A stretch of 64,000 bases of DNA from Zeus faber (Eukaryota; Chordata; Actinopteri; Zeiformes; Zeidae): NCBI GenBank assembly GCA_960531495.1, contig CAUIJY010000090.1, positions 278,323-342,322 on the forward strand. The letters are read 5' to 3'. Both the position numbers and the translations under genes were made by a program. Shown here piece by piece: positions 10,260-18,849 of this stretch. The notes beneath the pieces were generated by a model. It saw only the letters and a list, made by a program, of their open reading frames with translations, was not told the DNA's origin and searched no databases. Within the stretch, counting starts at the first letter, position 1, and each line of letters begins with the position of its first letter.

Positions 10260-10905
10260 TTTTGTTCTTTGTGGGTTATACCCCTGCACAACAATGGAGC
10301 CAGGTGTGTGTTAAAGTAGTAAGATTAAAAAGTTACACTCTATAAAAAACGGTTTCACAATGTGTCACATCACATGGAATATGGAGGAATGATCTTCACC
10401 TCGACGGTCGATTTAAAGGGGACAATTGATCAGTGTTGTTCAGCACTGTTCAGCAGCTCTGTGAACTGTGTTTCCCCATGAACGGTTTAACATGTATGTA
10501 CTATTCATAAGTCAAACTCAGTTTTGAAAATACGTTGAGAGATAAAAAAAAACACACAAAGGAACAATCTAATTTTAATTTTCCTGCTAGAAAGGTTTTT
10601 TCAACTTATTTGGCTGCTCATGGTGATTTTAGAAATGCACAAGATTGCGGGATTGCTGTGGTGGGTCACATTTTTTGTCTTGCAGTTGACTCTCAATATG
10701 TGAGATTGGTTGGTGAGATGCGATTTAGGCTCAACTTGAGATGCCATTGCCAGCAAGGACGAAATGTGTGACACGGTGTGTCATGGCTGGTCCCCTCTTT
10801 GTGTCTTTGGGGGTTTTGTTACAAAAGAAACAATTTAATATATTTGTGGTACTAGGGAACTTGAGCCAGATATACACTGAATCAGCCAAAAACTCAAGAA
10901 GTCCA
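10260..10905. repeat. Inverted repeat, left copy (partner 27,345-27,925)
   Basis: The reverse complement recurs at 27,345-27,925 with scattered substitutions and small indels. Shared landmarks include TTCAGCAGCTCTGTGAACTG, CATGGCTGGTCCCCTCTTTG and CTTGAGCCAGAT. It lies directly upstream (on the minus strand) of the acidic-protein frame, and its right edge at ATGAATTGG breaks into the ERV-1 gag frame. Confidence 0.85.
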
Positions 10906-11600
10906 ATTCATTGAGTCTCCTAAGTTCCTCTTGCAAGTCGAACATTAGGGGAACTTGCGCTGATATACTGCTGCTGGGCTCGGCCCCCTCCCTTTCTTTC
11001 CCTGGTGTCCCACTGAAGCTCTCTCCCTCATGGCTGCGCTCCGCTGTCATCTCCATCTGGCTATCTTTTAACCTTCTTCCTCTATTAACCACCTCGTCTC
11101 CATCACTATCACTTCCGCTATCACTACTCCACTCGTTTGCTGTCCTTCTAAGGCCTTTATAACAGTCCATCTGTAAGGGTGGTCCTCTCCCTCTCTGTGT
11201 TCTACAAGCCTTATCCCTCTCTTTGTCCAGCTTAACCTCCCCTTTAACCTCTACCGTACCTGTTATCATTGGGTACTGTCCTGTGTTATATGGAGGTGGC
11301 TGAACCTTTTCAACTTCCTCAACTCCACTCAACATTTCCCTAGCTGTTCTTTCTCTCTGCCTCCACTTTGTACCTTCTTTTTGAAACATTGCTAATATTA
11401 TCCTCTCTCTTTCTCTTTTCTCAATCGCTTTTTTCCCGGTTTTATTTATTTTGTGATTCTTCATCATCACCTCCATTTCTTCACACACCGTTGCATCAAA
11501 TGTTCCTCCCTCTGGCCACTTTGTTCCCAATTTGGCAGTCCTCTTACCCCATTTGGCTGAGATTTTTATTATCTCCTCTTTATTTAAAGGGTTTTTTTTG
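10906..11600 (-). pseudogene. ERV-1 gag remnant
   Basis: A minus-strand frame of about 210 residues follows the LTR, primer site and leader in the order expected for gag. It starts with a basic, Lys/Arg/Glu-rich segment (KKAIEKRERERI), has a PPPY late-domain motif about 80 residues in, then an acidic Ser/Asp-rich stretch (SSDSGSDSDGDE). This is usual for the matrix and linker part of Gag. The capsid is missing: the frame is cut at about 10,905, where the inverted repeat begins. No nucleocapsid zinc knuckle is seen. Confidence 0.65.
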
Positions 11601-12044
11601 TCAATATTTCCACGGCTGTAGGTGCCATGATACTAATGTATGTAACTATTAATTATCTAGTTTTACTTTATTTTTATTCACCACAGTTTACGTTCACGCC
11701 TTTTCCTCTGTCTTCTCCCTCTCTTCTAACCCCTGCTCTCTACAGGCTTCCCAAGCCACTCTGCTCGGCCCTATTATTAGAAATGTATTTTATATTAGTT
11801 GTTAATTACAATACCTTATCTTCACCTATATCTCTATCTATTACTTCTAGAACTCCTTCTCTAAGCTAATTAACTACAATAGACGAAGACAAACACAATT
11901 CTCTGACTATGCAGACCCTTTCTCTCTTGGAAGGCGGGTTCCCAGATTTACCAACACATAACAAAGCTCCTAACAAACACAAAACAACACAAAATAACTC
12001 TTTCGACCAACTGGGCCCTCTCGTCAGAGGGAGTACCCCAGATT
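11600..12044. other. ERV-1 leader side sequence, no further feature
   Basis: AT- and pyrimidine-rich sequence between gag and the minisatellite. I see no coding frame or tRNA. By position it belongs to the ERV-1 leader. Confidence 0.4.
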
Positions 12045-12795
12045 TTTAAACTTCAAAACAAACTTAAAATAGATAATCACATGAGTGATAAGCCTCTGAG
12101 CACTGTCCCTATGCTTTTAATGGACTTTCTATATGATTACCCGCAGACAAAATTAAAGAGATCTATACAGGCCGTCTCTACCCTGCTTACCAAAAATAGA
12201 TCTTATACAGGACGTCACTAACCTGCTTACCAGAAATAAAAGAGATCTATACAGGCCGTCTCTACCCTGCTTACCAAAAATAGATCTTATACAGGAAAAA
12301 CAAAACTTATAATAGATAATCACATGAGTGATAAGCCTCTGAGCACTGTCCCTATGCTTTTAATGGACTTTCTATATGATTACCCGCAGACAAAATTAAA
12401 GATAGATCTATACAGGCCGTCTCTACCCTGCTTACCAAAAATAGATCTTATACAGGACGTCACTAACCTGCTTACCAGAAATAAAAGAGATCTATACAGG
12501 CCGTCTCTACCCTGCTTACCAAAAATAGATCTTATACAGGACATCACTAACCTGCTTACCAGAAATAAAAGAGATCTATACAGGCCGTCTCTACCCTGCT
12601 TACCAAAAATAGATCTTATACAGGACGTCACTAACCTGCTTACCAGAAATAAAAGAGATCTATACAGGCCGTCTCTACCCTGCTTACCAAAAATAGATCT
12701 TATACAGGACGTCACTAACCTGCTTACCAGAAATAAAAGAGATCTATACAGGACGTCTCTATCCTGCTTACCAGAAATAAAAGAGATCTATACAG
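12045..12795. repeat. 84-bp minisatellite within the ERV-1 leader
   Basis: The basic unit is 84 bp, made of two related 42-bp halves that differ at a few positions. CCTGCTTACC occurs 12 times between 12,181 and 12,775. A block of about 110 bp (ATAATCACATGAGTGATAAG onward) occurs twice, before each run of units, so a partial array was duplicated as a whole. Since 84 is divisible by three, long frames appear on both strands (28-residue repeats). They are artefacts. On the ERV strand each half-unit contains GGTAAGCAGG, a splice-donor-like sequence. Confidence 0.9.
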
Positions 12796-12799
12796 GCCC

Positions 12800-13100
12800 G
12801 TTTCCACACTCTGCTACAATGTGTATAAATCACAGAGCGTTGTGTGTGCATGCATGCGTCAACTTCATTCCAAGCCACTCTCTTTCTCTCTCCTCCTTCT
12901 TTACATGTATGCTTTTGGTTCTTTTTGGAGAGACACAAAACCTACCACCGGGCATGAGAATCGGGCAGACAATGATCACACAAATTTACTAAACTAATAG
13001 GTAAGAACAATGCTTACCCTTTCAAATTGGGTGGCCACCCGTTTTTGTGTGACCCTTGCCGGTCCCCGACCATCAGCCCAGCAGCCGGCGGGTCCCTGTT
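12800..13100 (-). other. ERV-1 leader between primer site and minisatellite
   Basis: Non-coding sequence just after the primer binding site in the ERV orientation. It includes another GGTAAG-type site near 13,000. No reading frame of note. Confidence 0.5.
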
Positions 13101-13105
13101 CTTCA

Positions 13106-13123
13106 ATCCTGCCGACAACGCCA
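13106..13123 (-). promoter_or_regulatory. ERV-1 primer binding site, tRNA-Ser type
   Basis: On the minus strand TGGCGTTGTCGGCAGGAT begins four bases after the end of the LTR. Its complement ATCCTGCCGACAACGCCA matches the 3' end of vertebrate tRNA-Ser plus CCA at 17 of 18 positions by my recollection of that tRNA, and matches the tRNA-Ser gene at 53,948 in this window at 16 of 18. In a retrovirus this site binds the tRNA that primes minus-strand DNA. Confidence 0.75.
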
Positions 13124-13127
13124 AATA

Positions 13128-13651
13128 TGTAGTGGAAAAAACTGCATCTAACAATTAAACTGAAGAAGAGAAGTTCGAGAGAGTCGAGGTCTGAAGATAT
13201 AAGACTTTATTATCACTTGCAAGAAGTGACAACAGAATCTGAGTTGGTTTGGCAAAGAACTGCCGAGCCGCTCATGGACTCCTCCTTTTAACCTCTTTCT
13301 TTTGGTAGAGAAAGTAAATCTGTTTACTCAATTAGGATCCCTTCCTTCCTCCTATACGGTCAATAGTGCAAAGAAGCCATTTGTCTGCATTCTTTGACAT
13401 CAGTTACAACAACAAACCTCCCGACACTAGTCCAGGCCACATTTTATGAGGGGATGGTTGCATTCACACACCTTCCCATGTCACATGGCCCACAGTCAAC
13501 AAAGCACTTATTCATGTCTTTGCTGACCCCTGTCTCACACACACTTACTTCATTCATATAGCATATGGGCAAGATAACGAATGTTCTTTCTTATTTAATG
13601 GTAGAATATAATGAACATATTTCTTTTAAATGTACTAGTAAATTTCTCCCA
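13128..13651 (-). mobile_element. ERV-1 5' LTR
   Basis: On the minus strand the LTR runs 524 bp from TGGGAGAAATTT to CCACTACA, with TG...CA ends. It has AATAAAG (13,205-13,211) in the position of a polyadenylation signal and an A/T-rich TTAAAAG motif upstream as a possible TATA element. The first 100 bp match the ERV-2 LTR start at 17,730-17,807. Its outer edge falls inside a decayed initiator tRNA-Met unit, so ERV-1 inserted into the tRNA array. Confidence 0.85.
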
Positions 13652-13654
13652 TAC

Positions 13655-13713
13655 CAGGAGAGGCATGCTGGCCCCAAAACCCAGAGATTGATTGATAAAA
13701 GCATCCTCTGTTA
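13655..13713 (+). pseudogene. Initiator tRNA-Met relic cut by the ERV-1 LTR
   Basis: It corresponds to the relic at 14,827 but lacks the first bases: the LTR begins at 13,651 and homology resumes at CCAG. The anticodon region reads CCCCAAAACCC, so CAT is lost. Confidence 0.7.
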
Positions 13714-13935
13714 AGGCCTTACCTTTACTCTCAAACCAAATGCATGTGGACATGAACTCTAGCTAACTATATGTTGAGGAGGAAACTGCTTCTTACCTAT
13801 AAATAATCTATTTACCAGGTGTTGATGCTGATTGCAAAACATCTTCCAACCGTTCAGGAAAATTTCCCTCCACTCTTGATGATTTCACCTCCCAAAAAGG
13901 GATTGTGTGCTCAAGTACCACATGTGGCTCTCAAA

Positions 13936-14007
13936 AGCAGAGTGGCGCAGCGGAAGCGTGCTGGGCCCATAACCCAGAGGTCGATGGATCGAAACCATCC
14001 TCTGCTA
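13936..14007 (+). tRNA. Initiator tRNA-Met (CAT), copy 1
   Basis: The 72 nt start AGCAGAGTGGCGCAGCGG and end CCTCTGCTA. As far as I recall the vertebrate initiator tRNA, it matches at every position, including the GGGCCCATAACCC anticodon arm with three G-C pairs and the A-box and B-box (GGATCGAAACC). The nearest run of four T residues downstream is about 85 bp away (about 14,094), so a transcript would carry a long 3' trailer. Sequence is intact; expression is unproven. Confidence 0.9.
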
Positions 14008-14183
14008 AGTCTTCGCATTTGGTACCATAAGATGTGGACTTGTGCTAATTTCAAGTTATATACTCTCCATGTGTTGAGCAGGTGGTCATGACAGCTTTTA
14101 AACACTCGTGAGCAACGAGTCTTGATAGTTATCCCCTCCTTCAGCATGGATTGTGCGTCCGAGTCCCACCTGATGTGCTTATG

Positions 14184-14254
14184 AGCAGAGCTCACTGCTG
14201 AGGATTCCCGCCCCTAAAATCCGGAGATTAATTGATCAAAACCATTTTCTGATA
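14184..14254 (+). pseudogene. Initiator tRNA-Met relic
   Basis: It keeps AGCAGAG, GGAGATTAATTGATC and the 3' acceptor, but the anticodon region is CGCCCCTAAAATCC. A decayed Arg half (GGATTGTGCGTCCGAGTCCC) lies just upstream. Confidence 0.7.
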
Positions 14255-14472
14255 AGGCCTTTCCGTTACAATTGGACCAAATGCATTTGGACCTGAACTC
14301 CCGCTACCAGTATGTTGAGGAGGGAGATGCTTCTTACCTATTAATCATCTATCTACCAGGTGCTGATCGGAAAACATTTTCCAGCCATTCATGACAATTT
14401 CCCTCCACTCTCGATGATTTCACCTCCTAAACAAGGGATTGTGGGCTCAAGTCCTACCTGGGGAATCTCAAA

Positions 14473-14544
14473 AGCAGAGTGGTGCAGTGAGAGTGTACTG
14501 GCCCTAGAACCATGATGTTGTTGGATCCAAACCATCCTCTTTTA
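14473..14544 (+). pseudogene. Initiator tRNA-Met relic
   Basis: It keeps AGCAGAGTGGTGCAGTG at the 5' end and GGATCCAAACCATCC near the 3' end, but the anticodon arm has become GGCCCTAGAACC. A tRNA-Arg 3' half with CCTCCTAAACAAGGGATTG precedes it. Confidence 0.7.
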
Positions 14545-14826
14545 GGACCTCCCGTTTGCTAGAGGTATTGATGCTCATCACACAAACATTCTTGACAGTT
14601 TCACCTCGCAAACCAGGATGTGGACTTGGGCTAAGGTCATCTTGCAACCAAAGAAGCTTTTTACCAACTCTGGACATTTTGAGCAGGTGGTCATGCTGTC
14701 CACAAAACAATTACTGTCCAGTCATGGCAACTTCCAAACACTGATGAAGATTTCAAGACCAGTCATGACAATTTTCCCCTCCTTAACCAGGGATTGTGTG
14801 AACGAGTCCCATCTGATGTGCTTATA

Positions 14827-14896
14827 AGTAGAGTTGCCAGCAGAGGCATGCTGGCCCCAAAACCCAGAGATTGATTGATGAAAGCATTCTCTGTTA
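14827..14896 (+). pseudogene. Initiator tRNA-Met relic
   Basis: It starts AGTAGAGTTGCC. The anticodon arm GGCCCCAAAACCC has lost CAT. It is the second-block equivalent of the copy cut by the ERV-1 LTR and shows what the uninterrupted site looked like. Confidence 0.7.
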
Positions 14897-15118
14897 AGGC
14901 CTTAGCTTTACTATCAGACTAAATGCTTGTGGACATGAACTCTAGCTAACTATATGTTGAGGAGGAAACTGTTTCTTACCTATAGATCATCTATTTACCA
15001 TGTGTTGATGCTGATTGCAAAACATCTTCCAACCATTCAGGAAAATTTCCCTCCACTCTTGATGATTTCACCTCCTAAAAAGGGATTGTGTGCTCAAGTA
15101 CCACATGTGGTTCTCGAA

Positions 15119-15190
15119 AGCAGAGTGGCGCAGCGGAAGCGTGCTGGGCCCATAACCCAGAGGTCGATGGATCGAAACCATCCTCTGCTA
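15119..15190 (+). tRNA. Initiator tRNA-Met (CAT), copy 2
   Basis: All 72 nt are identical to copy 1 at 13,936, while the flanks differ by several substitutions (for example TCTCGAAAG before this copy and TCTCAAAAG before copy 1). No run of four T residues lies within the first 80 bp downstream. That the tRNA is unchanged while its surroundings drift hints at selection or recent gene conversion. Confidence 0.9.
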
Positions 15191-15366
15191 AGGCCCTGCA
15201 TTTGGTAACATAGGATGTGGACTTGTGCTAATTTCAAGTTATATACTCTCCATGTGTTGAGCAGGTGGTCATGACAGCTTTAGAACACTCGTGAGCAACG
15301 AGTCTTGGTAGTTATCCCCTCCTTCAGCATGGATTGTGCGTCCGAGTCCCACCTGATGTGCTTATG

Positions 15367-15437
15367 AGCAGAGCTCACCGCTGAGGCTTCCTGCCCCTAA
15401 AATCCAGAGATTTCTTGATCAAAACCGTCCTCTGATA
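15367..15437 (+). pseudogene. Initiator tRNA-Met relic
   Basis: Second-block equivalent of 14,184, with the same CTGCCCCTAAAATCC anticodon region. Confidence 0.7.
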
Positions 15438-15657
15438 AGGCCTTACCGTTACAACTGGACCAAATGCATTTGGACCTGAACTCCAGCTAATGGTATGTTG
15501 AGGAGGGAGATGCTTCTTAACTTATCATCTATCTACCAGGTGTTGATGCTGATTGCAGAACATCTTCCAATCATTCAGGAGAAAGTCCCTCCACTTTTGA
15601 CGATTTCACCTCCTAAATAAGGGATTGTTTGCTCAAGTACCACATGTGGTTCTCAAA

Positions 15658-15730
15658 AGCAGAGTGGTGCAGTGAGAGCGTACTGGCCCCAGAACCATGA
15701 TGTTGATGGATCCAAACCATCCTCTTTTTA
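15658..15730 (+). pseudogene. Initiator tRNA-Met relic
   Basis: Second-block equivalent of 14,473. It keeps the 5' acceptor and GGATCCAAACC, with GGCCCCAGAACC in place of the anticodon arm. Confidence 0.7.
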
Positions 15731-16261
15731 GACCTCCGTTTGCTAGAGGTATTGATGCTGATCACACAAACATGCTTGACAGTTTCACCTCCCAAACCAG
15801 GATCTGGACTCGTGCCAGTGTCATCCTACAACCAAAAAAGCTTTTTACCAATTTTCGACATATTGAGCAGGTGGTCATTCAGTCCACAAAACAATTACTA
15901 TCCAGTCACGTCAACTTCCAAACACTGATGAAGATTTCAAGACCAGTCATGACAATTTCACCTCCTCAACAAAAGATTGTGGGCTCAAGTCCTATCTGGG
16001 GTTCTAAAAATTAGAGTCACCCCGATGTTGATCAATACCATCCTCCACAAAGGCTTCCGCTTTGCTACCACAATATATGATTCAAGATGTGAACTCATGC
16101 TAATTATATGTTGAAAAGGAATCAGCTTCTTATTTACACAACATTTAATGAACAGGTATCATGCTGTTCACAAAACAATTTCACATTTTCTTACCAGTCG
16201 TGACAAGTCTCCCCTCCTAAACCAGGTATTGTGAATTCAAGTCCCACTTAAGGAGTTTATG

Positions 16262-16332
16262 AGCAGAGTTACCAGCGGATGTGTCCTGGGCCCATAATCC
16301 GGAGGTCAATGGATCACAACCATCTTCTGCCA
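16262..16332 (+). pseudogene. Initiator tRNA-Met relic retaining CAT
   Basis: Of the decayed copies this is the closest to a gene: TCCTGGGCCCATAATCCGGAGG keeps the CAT anticodon. The D arm (TTACCAGCGG) and T arm (GGATCACAACC) have changes that break pairing and the B-box. Confidence 0.65.
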
Positions 16333-16693
16333 AGGCCTCATGCTCAACTCATTCTAACATATGTTGACATGGAAAAAGCTTCCTACCAACGTGTATTTAA
16401 CAGTTGTTGATGCTGATTGCGAAACAATTTCAGACCAGGCATGAGAACCTTTGATCACTCATGACAATTTTCCCTCAGAAATGTTTTCTTTGGGATGTGA
16501 CCTCATGCTTATTAACAAGAAGTGTATACTTTGTAATCTAGAAAAAGTATTTGCTTGCTGTTGAAACTGTTCACAATGGTTTTTCCTAAGCTGTCAAGAA
16601 TTGAGCAATTTCATAACAGTAAATTGCCAAGAAATTGTTTCTCTACCTTATTGCCATTGTGCATGAAAATTGAGCACTTTGTTCAAGGTGCAG

Positions 16694-16778
16694 GCCAAAG
16701 TACCGGCCTAGTGGATAAGGCACTGGCCTTCCAAACAAGGGATGAAGGGCTCATGGGCTCAGGGCCCTACCTGGGGCT
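16694..16778 (+). pseudogene. tRNA-Arg(CCT)-like relic, fullest copy
   Basis: GGCCTAGTGGATAAGGCACTGG matches the D arm of vertebrate tRNA-Arg(CCT), and CCCTACCTGGGG its 3' end. The anticodon loop is CTTCCAA, so CCT is lost, and extra bases sit in the variable/T region. It explains the 3'-half motifs found before each tRNA-Met copy. Confidence 0.6.
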
Positions 16779-16957
16779 CTCAAAAGTAACGTGGTCCATT
16801 GTGAGCGTACTGCACCCCAATCCCTGATGTCAATGGAGAAGCCTCTTCTACCACCTCCCATTTGCTGGAGCAGTTGATGCTGATCACACAAGCGTTCTTG
16901 ACAATTTCCTCCCACACCAGACATTGTGGGTGAAAGTCCTATCCAGGGTTCTTGAAA

Positions 16958-17010
16958 GCAGAGTAACCATAACCCCAATGTTCATGAATCAACACCATCC
17001 TCTGCAAGGG
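16958..17010 (+). pseudogene. Initiator tRNA-Met relic with internal deletion
   Basis: AGCAGAGTAACC is followed after a deletion by the T arm and 3' acceptor (CCATCCTCTGC). The anticodon arm is missing. Confidence 0.55.
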
Positions 17011-17243
17011 TGTCCCCTCTGCTACAACCACATATGATTCAGGATGTGAACTCATGCCTATTATATGCTGAAGAGGACACAGCTTTATATCTACACAATG
17101 TTTAATTAACAGGTGGTCATGGTGTTCACAAAACAATTTCAGACCAGTCATCAGAACTTTTGACCACTCGTGACAATTTACAACCAGTCCTGACAATTTT
17201 CCCTCAGAAATGCATTCTTTGGGATGTGAACTCATCATGTTTG

Positions 17244-17400
17244 CCATAGATTTGCTGTCACTGTTGGACTGTTTTAACATTATACAGCACGTTCAAGAAC
17301 CCACCCACACCAAAGGCCACACGCTCGATTTGGTGGTCACCACTGGCACCTCTCGCTCCCATCTTCATCTGCTCACGACGCATGGCCATATCGCTCTGAA
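17244..17400 (+). mobile_element. L2-type LINE endonuclease fragment
   Basis: The plus frame contains LLSLLDCFNIIQHVQEPTHT, then KGHTLDLVV, the end of the endonuclease domain in L2 elements (LDLV is the usual signature). The same segment appears on the minus strand in the LINE at 18,850-20,975. Here it is only about 150 bp long and is joined directly to SINE sequence. Confidence 0.75.
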
Positions 17401-17404
17401 TAAG

Positions 17405-17640
17405 CCCGATGTCGTCCGAGATCTCGTCCCACCTAAAACATGCACACAACATCGTCTGACAGCGATGGACATCTGGAACCAGATCCCCGGGCGCGTCATC
17501 GAATGCTGCCCACTGCTCCTGGCTGCCCCCCCGGATGAAGGACAAGCCAATATGGGTGAAATGCAGAGTCTGCATTTCACCGGCCACCATCAAAAAAGCA
17601 TGTGCATGTGTTGTCCTGTGACAAATAAAGATTCTTCTTC
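17405..17640 (+). mobile_element. 3' part of a tRNA-derived SINE
   Basis: It matches the 3' two thirds of the full SINE at 32,611-33,039: AAAACATGCAC, CCCCGGGCGCGTC, GCCCACTGCTCCTGGCTG, CACCGGCCACCATC, ending AATAAAGATTCTTCTTCCTC. The tRNA-like head with the promoter is missing. Confidence 0.8.
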
Positions 17641-17644
17641 CTCA

Positions 17645-17807
17645 ATTCATTCACCCTTTAATATCTTTTGGTGGCATATTGTACCAGCACTGGGGGAGAG
17701 TGGTATCTCCTTTACTCAATATTTCCCCACACTTATTTAATTCATATAGCGTGTAGGCAAGATAATACTTATATTTTACCATTGAATGTTATAGTAAATT
17801 TCTCCCA
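17645..17807 (-). mobile_element. Start of the ERV-2 3' LTR
   Basis: On the minus strand the LTR starts TGGGAGAAATTTAC at 17,807 and follows the ERV-1 LTR for about 80 bp, including TATATGAAT. After about 17,730 the two diverge, and SINE sequence begins at 17,640, so the rest of the LTR is lost or belongs to another subfamily. Confidence 0.65.
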
Positions 17808-17810
17808 TAT

Positions 17811-17821
17811 ACTTCCCCTTT
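17811..17821 (-). promoter_or_regulatory. ERV-2 polypurine tract
   Basis: On the minus strand AAAGGGGAAGT is followed by ATA and then the LTR start TGGGAG. This places the 3' LTR boundary and shows that the provirus runs right to left. Confidence 0.75.
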
Positions 17822-17829
17822 GGGGCTTA

Positions 17830-18220
17830 CTATGTCCCAAACATCAATTGACATATATTTGTCAATTCACAATCATATATGGCTACTTTCCGGACAGCTA
17901 GATAAATCATCAGTATTCACATTTGGTTATCAGAAAAATGTTTTTTTCTTTAATCAGAATTCACAACCTGATTTCCAAATGTGTTATACCTTTAATTGTT
18001 TCCATCCCATCAATCAATTAGCCTATATTACAAAATATATGATTAGAAAAACACATCATAATATAAAAGTAAAAAACCTTTGGTATGATATTAAAAATAT
18101 GACACATTATATGATCATAACAAAGAATACATGACACTAGAATAAAAACTTGAAAAACCGGACCATTCAATTTGTTTCAACATGCATTGATTCATCATGG
18201 CCTTTCAAAGCTTAGGCCTT
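17830..18220. other. AT-rich sequence between env and 3' LTR of ERV-2
   Basis: I see no coding signal in this stretch. By position it is the 3' untranslated part of the provirus. Confidence 0.4.
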
Positions 18221-18226
18221 TGTGAG

Positions 18227-18840
18227 TCAATATTCTTCATCATCTTCATCATCACTCTGGCTTCCTTCTCCAACATGTTCCCATTCTAATCCTTTTGACT
18301 GGACTATGTCCCATGACGTGAGGATCATTTGTTTGCTCAACCTTGACGCTATCATGGATCTCATTATGGGAATAGAACAGAAAAAAATTAAACCCATTAT
18401 TATTAGTGGCACCAAGAGTATTATACCTATTTTGGTGAACATCATTCCCCATCATCCCATTCTTAAATCTAGCCATGCAAACCAAATTTTTCCATATTCC
18501 ATATTCCATATTTTTACCTGCGTTGTCGTGGACCTCCTGTCTTAGCTTTTTAAGTTTATTTATTGCAAGAGGGAACAATCCATCTGGCGAGATATTATTT
18601 GGGATAAAAGTGCAACACACTTCGCCTATGAATGCACACACTCCTCCTTTTTCTGCTAAGAGCCAATCTAAAGCTTGCCTATTTTGCCAAGCCACAGCTC
18701 TTGTGGCTTTCAATTGTTCCCCTAAGGCGGATAAAGCGTCATCCGTGTAATTAATAGACCTTTGTGATTATAATGGATGTAATTGATCCATTCTGTGTTT
18801 TTGGATATTCCTCTGGCTGGTATTGTTTCAAATCCCGCCG
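18227..18840 (-). pseudogene. ERV-2 env, transmembrane subunit remnant
   Basis: The ectodomain frame (within 18,252-18,713) has a C-x6-CC motif (CAFIGEVCC) just after a segment of the immunosuppressive-domain type (LDWLLAEKGG). This is the arrangement of gammaretrovirus-like transmembrane subunits, in which the motif forms a disulfide with the surface subunit. The hydrophobic membrane anchor and a short tail ending in an acidic cluster are in another frame (18,227-18,445), so at least one frameshift separates ectodomain from anchor. The surface subunit is not seen: LINE sequence begins at about 18,850. Confidence 0.8.
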
Positions 18841-18849
18841 CTACTTCAT

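Larger units (their letters stand above)
13655..17010 (+). repeat. Tandem array of tRNA-Arg(CCT) / initiator tRNA-Met pairs
   Basis: About twelve units of roughly 250-350 bp each hold a tRNA-Arg(CCT) 3' half (GGGATTGTG..CTCAAGT motif) followed within about 15 bp by an initiator tRNA-Met gene or relic. The Met copies begin at 13,655 (cut), 13,936, 14,184, 14,473, 14,827, 15,119, 15,367, 15,658, about 16,001, 16,262, about 16,787 and 16,958. The first four and the next four correspond one to one at offsets of 1,172, 1,183, 1,183 and 1,185 bp, so a four-unit block was duplicated. Units further right are more decayed. Confidence 0.9.

Noticed and set aside
12160-12795. Regular repeats resembling a CRISPR array
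   Set aside because: The units are contiguous with no unique spacers, there are no cas genes, and the window is eukaryotic.
12324-12992. 222-residue plus-strand frame (and a 111-residue minus frame) with 28-residue repeats
   Set aside because: It lies on an 84-bp minisatellite. Because 84 is a multiple of three, open frames arise on both strands; no start context or flanking coding signal supports a gene.
17210-17740. 176-residue plus-strand frame
   Set aside because: It fuses an L2 endonuclease fragment with SINE sequence by chance; it is not one protein.
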